A stretch of 14,808 nucleotides of DNA from Pseudomonadota bacterium (GTDB taxonomy: Bacteria > Desulfobacterota > Anaeroferrophillalia > Anaeroferrophillales > Tharpellaceae): positions 1-14,808 of the forward strand of contig DAOWHJ010000126.1 in the NCBI GenBank assembly GCA_030641485.1. Reading direction: 5' to 3'. The notes below the pieces were generated by a model that worked only from the letters and a program-made list of their open reading frames with translations, did not search any database and was not told where the DNA came from. Of the stretch, positions 1 through 6,573 are shown in pieces; the stretch's first letter is position 1; every line of letters starts with the position of its first letter. Position numbers and translations under genes: made by a program.

Positions 1-1
1 A

Positions 2-214
2 AAACAGGTCGACATATTGCAATTCGTGGAAAAAGACATTGCGGAAGTCATACAAGCACGAGAGTTTGAGCAATTACCTGACAGCGAAAAAGAAACTGTT
101 ATCAGCCAGCTCCACGCCAAATGGTCGCACCCGGATAGTGAAGTTCGTAACCGTATCAAGCTTTTCGCCGTTCGCAGCCCTGAAATTCTAAAACCCATTT
201 TGGAATCCAGATGA
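2..214 (+). CDS. 3' end of an unidentified protein (5' truncated by window edge)
   Basis: The frame is open from the first bases of the window, so this is most likely the last 70 residues of a longer protein. A TTG at 17 could be a start, but no ribosome binding site is visible before it. The fragment is charged and helical-looking, with an acidic stretch followed by a basic C-terminus ending in LESR. I do not recognise the family. Its TGA stop (212-214) overlaps the ATG of the next gene (211-213) in an ATGA arrangement, which implies translational coupling and probably a joint function with the ATPase downstream. Like that gene it is A-rich on the coding strand. It could be the tail of a restriction or other defence subunit, but only the neighbours suggest this. 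I am confident that it is coding and not confident of any function. Confidence 0.6.
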   Translation, partial: KQVDILQFVEKDIAEVIQAREFEQLPDSEKETVISQLHAKWSHPDSEVRNRIKLFAVRSPEILKPILESR

Positions 215-1935
215 GAAAAATTCATCAGATTAAAATCAGCAATTTCAAAGCTTTTCAACAAGAGCAAACTTTTGACCTTAATGGCAAAAATGTTCTCGCC
301 TATGGCAATAATGGTTCCGGAAAATCATCACTATTTTGGGCTTTGTACACACTGACCCAAAGCAGCATCAAACAAGATGAAGATATTCAAAAATATTTCA
401 AAATATTTAAAGAATCAGATAAGTCAACCCACCAGAGCCTGCGTAATGTTTTTACCACGGAGGATGAGAATTCCTTCATTGAGTTGACCACAGCAAATGA
501 ACATGGTGAAGAGAAAGTCTATACAATTTCTCACGACACCATAACCAGCAATAAAGATAGCGATACCATAATCCAGGAATTAAACCAGGCCAGTGATTTT
601 ATCAACTACAAACTGCTTCATAATTTCTACGCTGCCACCCACAAACAAGAGGTCAATTTGTGGCCGGTTTTCGAACGGGACATCTTCCCTTTCCTGATGG
701 ATGATGCTAACCATGTCTTGCTCGATACAATCAAAACCAGAACTGCAGATGTTGAAAGGACAGCAACCGGCAGGCCGGTCAGGGGGCGGAAAGCTGAAGC
801 TGTTGAACAGCGGATTGCGGCGCTCAATTTAGAAATTGAAACATTACTGTCACAAATTCAGACCAACGCTAACGATTTCATCAAAAAACATTTCTTTGAC
901 GATAAAGACGTTATTCGTCTGTCACTTCAATTTGCCAAAAGATTCAACTTTGAAAAAGTAAGAAACAGGCTCTGGCAACCGGAAAAGGAGGCGGAACGTC
1001 ATAACTGCCTCCACATCAAACTGTTTGTCGAAGTTTTCCAGGAGGTCAGTGCCGACTGGAAACCAATCCACAAAATCCAATCTTTCCTCAATGAAGCCCA
1101 ATTAACCAGAATTGCTATTGGTATTCGCATTGGTGCATTACGCACCCGGGTTCAGACCACTGATTTCAAGATTCTCGTTCTTGACGATATGCTCATCAGC
1201 CTGGATATGTCCAACCGGATGCCGATTGTCAAGATGATCCTCAATCGAGACAATGATCCGGACTTACACTTTTTTGATCAATTCCAGAAAATCATCCTGA
1301 CTCACGATAAAGGTTTCTACGAACTGATAAAGAGACATACCTCCCCCCAACAGTGGGAATATTATAACTTTCACGCCAAAGAAGATGAAAATAGCCCACC
1401 AACTATAAAAATAGATCGAACATCCCTTGAAAAAGCCCAAGCATTTCTGGCCGATGGTGAATATGATGCCTGCGGCAATGAATTAAGGAAAGAGACCGAG
1501 GCCCTTTTAGGCAAGTACCTGAAAGGCCTTAATTCTGCAGTAGAAAACGGCAAATTTGAATCCCTGAATAACAAACTAAATCATGCCCTTAAACAGATCA
1601 GCGAAACCAACCGCAAAGACTTCGAAAAGCTATTTGTAAACAAGAAGATACCACTTGATCTGATCAAAAAACTACAAACAAATTTCAACGAAGACGACTC
1701 TTTGACACTCAATGACAAAGGCAAATTAACCGGATTGAAAAATGAGCTTTTCGCCTACCTCATAAAACAATATGAACTAAAAGACAACAAAGCCAAACTC
1801 ATTGAAGAAACCCAAGATATCCTGCAAAGAATCATGAACCCTGCTTCCCACTCTTCATTGATCCCGCTATATGAATCTGAGTTGAAAAACGCTATTTCAG
1901 GGGTTAAACAATTGCAAGAGAATTTGAATAAATAA
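211..1935 (+). CDS. Compact ABC/SMC-like AAA ATPase, probable defence-associated protein
   Basis: A 574-residue P-loop ATPase. The N-terminus (KISNFKAF) is typical of RecF/SMC/RloC-like proteins. Walker A is GNNGSGKS at residues 32-39, an ABC-type signature LNEAQLT lies at 293-299, Walker B is ILVLDD ending at D325-D326, and a switch histidine (ILTHD) is at H365. The middle section (about 170-290) is short, so there is no long SMC coiled coil. The C-terminal 170 residues are helical and contain an RxxxE motif (R426, E430) and an RxxxxxxH motif (R540, N543, H547), which recall the catalytic residues of HEPN RNases and PrrC/RloC anticodon nucleases. Catalysis is my inference only. The start overlaps the stop of the preceding gene, so the two are probably one operon. 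The coding strand is A-rich, unlike genes after 2976, which suggests transfer. It could equally be an ATPase subunit without nuclease activity. Confidence 0.85.
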   Translation: MRKIHQIKISNFKAFQQEQTFDLNGKNVLAYGNNGSGKSSLFWALYTLTQSSIKQDEDIQKYFKIFKESDKSTHQSLRNVFTTEDENSFIELTTANEHGEEKVYTISHDTITSNKDSDTIIQELNQASDFINYKLLHNFYAATHKQEVNLWPVFERDIFPFLMDDANHVLLDTIKTRTADVERTATGRPVRGRKAEAVEQRIAALNLEIETLLSQIQTNANDFIKKHFFDDKDVIRLSLQFAKRFNFEKVRNRLWQPEKEAERHNCLHIKLFVEVFQEVSADWKPIHKIQSFLNEAQLTRIAIGIRIGALRTRVQTTDFKILVLDDMLISLDMSNRMPIVKMILNRDNDPDLHFFDQFQKIILTHDKGFYELIKRHTSPQQWEYYNFHAKEDENSPPTIKIDRTSLEKAQAFLADGEYDACGNELRKETEALLGKYLKGLNSAVENGKFESLNNKLNHALKQISETNRKDFEKLFVNKKIPLDLIKKLQTNFNEDDSLTLNDKGKLTGLKNELFAYLIKQYELKDNKAKLIEETQDILQRIMNPASHSSLIPLYESELKNAISGVKQLQENLNK

Positions 1936-1995
1936 AAATAAAATCTATTTGTTGAATGGTACACGCAATTTTTGACAACACTATTGGGTTGAAAT

Positions 1996-2964
1996 ATGAA
2001 TAATCAAATAGAGATATATCAAACCGCAGATAATCAAACTCAAGTGTCTGTGAAATTTGAAGATGACACGGTCTGGCTCAATCAAAAACAGATGGCTGAG
2101 TTGTTTGAGAAAGATAGTGATACTATAGGTTCGCATCTTAAAAATATTTTCTCTGAGAATGAATTAGTTGAAAATCGAACTACCGAGTATTTTGCGGTAG
2201 TTCAGCAGGAAGGAAGACGAGACGTAAAAAGGAATATAAAATTTTACAATCTTGATGTGATTATCTCTGTTGGCTATCGAGTTAACTCAAAACAGGGTAC
2301 GCAATTTCGGACCTGGGCAACTCAGCGCCTTAAGGACTACCTGGTTAAGGGCTACGCCGTTAATGAAAAACGGTTGCAGGAGAAACAGCAGGAGGTGGAG
2401 TACCTTAAAACTGGCATTCGGATTTTAAATAGAGCTATAGAGGTTGAATTAGATAAAAAAGATGATGCTATACTCTCTCTCTTTGCCAAAGGGCTCGAAC
2501 TTCTTGATGATTATGATCACGAAACTTTGGATCGGAAGGGTTTGAGTACGAAAGAGATTGTCTATCCGGGCATTGATGAATATATGGCAATGATTAGTGA
2601 GATGTATTCCGATTTTGCCTCCGGGGTCTTTGCACAACCTAAAGATGATGGTTTTGATAGCTCTATAAACCAGATAAAGCAGAGTTTCGGCGGCTGTGAA
2701 CTCTATCCGTCTTTAGAGGACAAAGCTGCGAATCTGCTCTATCTGATTACCAAAAATCACTCTTTTGTCGACGGTAATAAACGGATTGCCGCGGCCTGTT
2801 TTCTCCTTTTTCTGGAGAAAAATAATGGCCTCATTACTAATGGAAAACCAGTTGTCAGTAATGAGGCGTTGGCCTCTTTAACGCTTTTTATTGCCACCAG
2901 CCGAGCGGAGGAGTCAGATATAGTGAAACGATTAGTTATAAGCATCCTAAATCGAAACAGGTAA
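1996..2964 (+). CDS. RhuM family protein fused to a C-terminal Fic/Doc domain
   Basis: A 322-residue protein of two parts. Residues 1 to about 130 match the RhuM family (named from a Salmonella pathogenicity-island gene of unclear function): VWLNQKQMAELF, then TEYFAVVQQEG, then IKFYNLDVIISVGYRV and FRTWATQRLKDYLVKGY, which resembles phage KilA-N/Bro-type DNA-binding modules. A charged helical linker (about 130-175) leads to a Fic/Doc fold whose active-site motif is HSFVDGNKR at 255-263, with H255, F257, D259, G258+N261 context and R263 intact. Fic proteins transfer AMP or phosphate to target proteins; the DGNK form is closer to Doc than to the HPFxxGNGR of AMPylators. The target is unknown. 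No separate antitoxin gene is beside it, so the RhuM part may regulate the Fic part. Such genes often sit in restriction loci, in keeping with the ATPase upstream. The ribosome binding site is weak. Confidence 0.88.
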   Translation: MNNQIEIYQTADNQTQVSVKFEDDTVWLNQKQMAELFEKDSDTIGSHLKNIFSENELVENRTTEYFAVVQQEGRRDVKRNIKFYNLDVIISVGYRVNSKQGTQFRTWATQRLKDYLVKGYAVNEKRLQEKQQEVEYLKTGIRILNRAIEVELDKKDDAILSLFAKGLELLDDYDHETLDRKGLSTKEIVYPGIDEYMAMISEMYSDFASGVFAQPKDDGFDSSINQIKQSFGGCELYPSLEDKAANLLYLITKNHSFVDGNKRIAAACFLLFLEKNNGLITNGKPVVSNEALASLTLFIATSRAEESDIVKRLVISILNRNR

Positions 2965-2975
2965 AAGGAAAATAG

Positions 2976-3566
2976 ATGGCAATTTTAGTTTTAATGCGGC
3001 ATGGTCAATCTTTATGGAACCAGGAGAATCGTTTGACCGGTACGGTGGATGTGCCGCTGACGGAAAAAGGGCGCGGTGAGGCGGTGAGTGCGGCCTTGCA
3101 ATGTCCGGGGCTTAAATTTGATATCGCGTATTCATCTCCGCTTACCCGAGCTCGGGATACTGCGGCACTTTTTCTGGAGCAGTTGGGGCAGTTTGTACCG
3201 TTGATCCCTGAACCTTTGTTGATTGAGAAAAGCTACGGTATTTTACAGGGCTTGAATAAGGATCTGGTTAAAGAGGAGTATGGTGCTGATGCCTATAACC
3301 TGATGCATCGCAGTTATGGTATTGCCCCTCCAGGGGGTGAAAGCCTGCACAAGTTAGGTTTGCGGGTTCAGCCTTTTGTTAAGCGGGTAGTGGGTGAGGA
3401 TCTCCGTTTGGGTAAAAATGTTTTGTTGGTTGCGCATGGTAATGTGATTCGGTCATTGGTGATGATGATTGAGAAACTTTCATCCACAGATGTTGCCAAG
3501 GTTGAAGTCGGCACGGCTGAACCGTTGATTTATGATTTGGATGAGAACTTCAGGGTGTTAGAATAG
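2976..3566 (+). CDS. gpmA: 2,3-bisphosphoglycerate-dependent phosphoglycerate mutase
   Basis: This cytosolic enzyme interconverts 3- and 2-phosphoglycerate in glycolysis and gluconeogenesis through a phosphohistidine. The 196-residue product begins LVLMRHGQSLWN, with the phospho-accepting histidine at H9 next to R8. It continues with the family stretches RLTGTVDVPLTEKG, SSPLTRARDTA, EKSYGILQGLNK (acid residue E84), PPGGESL and the second histidine in VAHGN at H154. The C-terminal GTAEPLIYDLDE matches the GpmA pattern. It is shorter than the roughly 250-residue E. coli enzyme, as in the compact forms of the family. The ATG is preceded by AAGGA with 6 nt spacing. It lies only 11 nt after the RhuM-Fic gene, so it has no promoter region of its own visible. 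A broad-specificity phosphatase of the same superfamily is the main alternative, made unlikely by the QGLNK motif. Confidence 0.9.
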   Translation: MAILVLMRHGQSLWNQENRLTGTVDVPLTEKGRGEAVSAALQCPGLKFDIAYSSPLTRARDTAALFLEQLGQFVPLIPEPLLIEKSYGILQGLNKDLVKEEYGADAYNLMHRSYGIAPPGGESLHKLGLRVQPFVKRVVGEDLRLGKNVLLVAHGNVIRSLVMMIEKLSSTDVAKVEVGTAEPLIYDLDENFRVLE

Positions 3567-3575
3567 GAATAAATA

Positions 3576-3657
3576 TCTCCCGTAAAGACGCCAAGACGCC
3601 AAGAAAAAGTTTAGGTTGGGTTTGCTTTTGACCATCTTTGCATCTTTGTGGGAAAAT
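3576..3657. repeat. Paired inverted repeat of the 'aaagacgc caagacgc' type
   Basis: Between gpmA and the acylphosphatase gene the left arm (about 3576-3606) reads cccgtaaagacgccaagacg and onward. The right arm (about 3625-3657), read on the opposite strand, starts ttttcccacaaagatgcaaa. The two align over about 25 bases with a few mismatches, separated by about 20 bases. Each arm is itself a short tandem of 8-9-base units (aaagacgcc, aagacgcc). Repeats of this appearance recur between genes in many bacterial genomes, so this is probably a dispersed intergenic repeat and not a gene-specific site. It could form a long hairpin after gpmA; T-runs follow the right arm (3658-3665), so it might also end transcription. 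Confidence 0.6.
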
Positions 3658-3696
3658 CTTTTTTTGATTCCGGCTAGACCGGGTTAGGGTTAGTCT

Positions 3697-3969
3697 ATGG
3701 AAAAACAACTCCATATCATAGTTAGTGGGCGGGTGCAGGGGGTCTGGTTTCGAGCTTCAACCCGTTTGCAGGCGCAACGTTTAGGTTTGGTCGGTCAGGT
3801 CTGGAATCGTGCTGACGGACGGGTCGAAATTATTGCTGAGGGTGCCGAAGAGCTTTTACTGCGACTTTTGGCCTGGTGTGAAAAAGGGCCTTCCGGGGCC
3901 TGGGTTGATGCTCTTGAGCATAACTGGTCATCGTGCACCGGTGATTTTGGAGGATTTGAGATTGCCTGA
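3697..3969 (+). CDS. acyP: Acylphosphatase
   Basis: A 90-residue cytosolic enzyme that hydrolyses the carboxyl-phosphate bond of acylphosphates. The signature GRVQGVWFR is at residues 11-19 and ends in the phosphate-binding arginine R19. The catalytic asparagine is N37 in the stretch VWNRADGRVE, which corresponds to the usual NxxDGRVE motif. The C-terminus DFGGFEI matches the conserved end of the family, and the length is normal. The start codon is preceded only by a purine-rich ttagggttag stretch. The last codons overlap the likely start of the downstream helicase gene, so the two are probably cotranscribed. Its metabolic role in bacteria is not well defined, and the neighbours do not clarify it. 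Confidence 0.93.
   Translation: MEKQLHIIVSGRVQGVWFRASTRLQAQRLGLVGQVWNRADGRVEIIAEGAEELLLRLLAWCEKGPSGAWVDALEHNWSSCTGDFGGFEIA
3949..3953 (+). promoter_or_regulatory. Ribosome binding site deciding the helicase start
   Basis: GGAGG lies inside the acylphosphatase gene, 8 nt before a TTG (3962) in the helicase frame. The next in-frame ATG (3977) has no Shine-Dalgarno sequence at normal spacing. The bases also encode a conserved Gly-Gly of acylphosphatase, so the match may be fortuitous. Confidence 0.45.
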
Positions 3970-6559
3970 TTCTGGAATGCCTTCGTCATTGCAAAACGAA
4001 CCTGCACGGGTTGCCGAGAGTCCTGGTCGTAATGCAGAGTTGTATCTCCATGCTGATGTACTACTATGCATGCGGCGGGAGATCACTGAAGCTGCTGGTA
4101 ATGAGGTTTTTTTCCGGGGTCGTTTGGCTGCGGGAAAGGTAGTTGAGGTTGACACTTTAGCGCGGGGTAATCAGGCGATGACGCCCGCACTTTCGCGTCA
4201 GGTCAAAGCGGGTGAGGTGGTGATTCACAATCATCCTTCGGGAAATTTGACCCCTTCAGATGCTGATCTCCGGGTAGCCTCGCTCTTTGGGGCTGAGGAC
4301 ATCGCTTTTTTTATTGTTGATAACCCTGTAACCACTCTTTATGCTGTGGTTGAGCCAGTGGTTCTGGAAGAGGTTGAGCCGCTGCAGCTTGATCTGGTCG
4401 AGCAATACTTCTATCCCGATGGGGCTTTGGCCAAGGCTTTGCCGAGTTTTGAGTTTCGGGCTGAACAGGCAGAGTTGGCTCGTTCAGTTGTGACCGCTTT
4501 TAATCAGTCAAATTTCCTTCTTGCTGAGGCTGGAACCGGGGTTGGGAAAAGTTTGGCCTATCTGATTCCAGCGGCCCTCTGGTCGATTCGGCATAATCAG
4601 CGGGTGGTAATTTCGACTAACACAATCAATCTTCAGGAGCAGCTCGTAAATAAAGATCTTCCGCTTTTGACCGAACATTTGGGCTTGCCGATTAAAGCAA
4701 GTCTGATAAAGGGGCGGAGCAACTACCTTTGTCGTCGCCGGGTCAAGGAACTTGGTTCTGAGCTTGAGAGTGGCACCGGTGCCGATGATGCTGAATTAAA
4801 AGACCTCTTAAGTTGGGCTCACTCTACAAACGACGGGAGTCGGGCCGATTTTCCATCATTGCCAAGTGCTACGGTTTGGGAGATGATTGCCAGCGATGCT
4901 GATGCTTGTCAGTTTTCCCGCTGTCTTGAGTTTGGTCGCTGTTTTTTCTATCGCGCCCGGCGCGAAGCGGCCAAATCACAACTTTTAGTAGTTAATCATC
5001 ATCTTTTGCTGGCTGATCTCCAATTCCCTCCGGACTCCGGGGTGCTGCCTCGTTATGAAGCCCTAGTGATGGATGAAGCCCATCACCTTGAGGAGGTGGC
5101 GACCGGCTACCTGGGCGAAGGGGTATCGCAAATAGCGCTGCGAATGCTGCTCAATCGTCTGGTTCATCGTCAACGGGATCTTGGACTTTTACGGCGATTG
5201 CGCCGGCATTTGGGGCAAAGAGCTGCTTCTACTGGGGGAAAAAGTGCCGCCCAGGCAGATTTTTTTGCTACACTCGCAGCCCAAGTTGAGGGCGAGACCG
5301 AGCCTGCGGTGTTGATGCTGGCCCAGGATTTAGAAGATCATTTTTCGGCCTGGCGCGATATTTTGGTTGCCGATCTGGTCCCTGAAAATGAAATTATCGA
5401 TGGCTCTTTTAAGCTCAGAGTTACGGCAAAGGAACGGGCCGCAAAGGCGTGGAACCTGAACCTTGCTGAGAAAGTTGAAGCTTTTATTGATGAGGCGCAG
5501 ACTGTACTTAAGGCCCTTTACTCTTTGGCTCGTACGGTTGAGAAAGGTCTTAAAGAGAAACTTCTTCCTGATGACTTCTTCGAAATCTGGCATGGTGAGT
5601 TTCGGGCCGCCGGAGTCCGGTTGCAGGATCAGGTTGATTTTGTCGCTCGTTTCTTCTTGAAGATGAGTGCTCGGTCTGAGCTTATTGCCTGGATTGAGGT
5701 CTCTGGCGGTCAGCGCCGCAATTTCAAAATCGTCTTGGCTCCACTTGAAGTTGGTCCTCTGCTTGAGGATATGCTTTATGAACGGCTTAAGAGTTTGGTC
5801 ATGGTTTCGGCAACAATTGCGGTTGATAACTCATTTGATTTTTTTATCAATCGGGTTGGGCTTTTGGAGAGAAGCCGCTCGCAACTACTTTCATCATTGA
5901 TTGTAGCGAGTCCTTTTAATTATCGCAAAAATGCTCTGCTGATGGTGCCTCGTGATCTCCCGCTGCCGAATGAGTCGGCCTTTATCCCAGCACTAGCCCT
6001 TTTCCTTGATACTTTGATCAGCCGGGTCGGGGGCCGTTCGTTGATTCTTTTTACATCGTATCGGGCGATGAAGTCGGTTGCATCAATCTGTCGTGATTCA
6101 CTGCGTCGGCGGGGGGTGCGACTCCTGTTGCAGGGTGAGGGGCAGCGGCAGTGGCTGCTTGCCGAGCTTAAAAATAACCATGAAACGGCCCTGTTTGCAA
6201 CTGATAGTTTTTGGGAAGGGGTTGATGTTAAGGGGCGAGCCTTGGAGTGCCTGGTGATTGTTAAACTTCCATTTAAAGTTCCAAGTGATCCGGTGTTGAT
6301 GGCACGCCTGGAGTATATTGCCGCCAATGGCGGTAATCCATTCTATGATTACTCTCTGCCTCAGACCGCCTTAAAATTAAAGCAGGGTATTGGGCGTCTG
6401 ATACGTAGTCGTGAAGATCGTGGAGTCATCGTCGTCTGTGACCGTCGCCTGGTCGAAAAGTCCTATGGGGCTCGTTTACGGTCGGTTCTGCCAGATTCTG
6501 ATCTCTATGTTATTTCTGGCGGTGAGGTTGTTAGGCGAGCAGCAGAATTTCTAAAGTAG
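3962..6559 (+). CDS. DinG-type Fe-S helicase with N-terminal RadC-like JAB/JAMM domain
   Basis: A protein of about 865 residues joining two domains. Residues about 20-135 resemble the RadC/JAB fold, with a complete JAMM pattern: possible E48 in NEVFFRG, then H89-x-H91, S99 and D102 in HNHPSGNLTPSDAD, which would bind zinc. The rest is an XPD/DinG superfamily 2 helicase, which unwinds DNA 5' to 3' in the known members. Walker A is AGTGVGKS ending near residue 197, four cysteines (C257, C316, C321, C327) are placed as in the Fe-S domain, the DEAH box is at 371-374, motif V is SFWEGVD, and motif VI QGIGRLIR is at 808-815. I chose TTG 3962 because GGAGG precedes it by 8 nt; ATG 3977 is the alternative (860 residues). 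An in-frame ATG at 3809 would overlap almost all the rest of acyP and is unlikely. The role is probably DNA repair or replication-conflict processing. Confidence 0.87.
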   Translation: MPDSGMPSSLQNEPARVAESPGRNAELYLHADVLLCMRREITEAAGNEVFFRGRLAAGKVVEVDTLARGNQAMTPALSRQVKAGEVVIHNHPSGNLTPSDADLRVASLFGAEDIAFFIVDNPVTTLYAVVEPVVLEEVEPLQLDLVEQYFYPDGALAKALPSFEFRAEQAELARSVVTAFNQSNFLLAEAGTGVGKSLAYLIPAALWSIRHNQRVVISTNTINLQEQLVNKDLPLLTEHLGLPIKASLIKGRSNYLCRRRVKELGSELESGTGADDAELKDLLSWAHSTNDGSRADFPSLPSATVWEMIASDADACQFSRCLEFGRCFFYRARREAAKSQLLVVNHHLLLADLQFPPDSGVLPRYEALVMDEAHHLEEVATGYLGEGVSQIALRMLLNRLVHRQRDLGLLRRLRRHLGQRAASTGGKSAAQADFFATLAAQVEGETEPAVLMLAQDLEDHFSAWRDILVADLVPENEIIDGSFKLRVTAKERAAKAWNLNLAEKVEAFIDEAQTVLKALYSLARTVEKGLKEKLLPDDFFEIWHGEFRAAGVRLQDQVDFVARFFLKMSARSELIAWIEVSGGQRRNFKIVLAPLEVGPLLEDMLYERLKSLVMVSATIAVDNSFDFFINRVGLLERSRSQLLSSLIVASPFNYRKNALLMVPRDLPLPNESAFIPALALFLDTLISRVGGRSLILFTSYRAMKSVASICRDSLRRRGVRLLLQGEGQRQWLLAELKNNHETALFATDSFWEGVDVKGRALECLVIVKLPFKVPSDPVLMARLEYIAANGGNPFYDYSLPQTALKLKQGIGRLIRSREDRGVIVVCDRRLVEKSYGARLRSVLPDSDLYVISGGEVVRRAAEFLK

Positions 6560-6573
6560 TTTGGGATTAAGTT

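Noticed and set aside
1972..2000. Promoter TTGACA (1972) with TATGAA (1995) for the RhuM-Fic gene
   Set aside because: The -35 is perfect and spacing is 17 nt, but the -10 overlaps the start codon, so the transcript would begin inside the gene.
5920..6327. 135-codon minus-strand reading frame
   Set aside because: It is antisense to the conserved helicase C-terminal motifs and has a basic, serine-arginine-rich composition typical of shadow frames.
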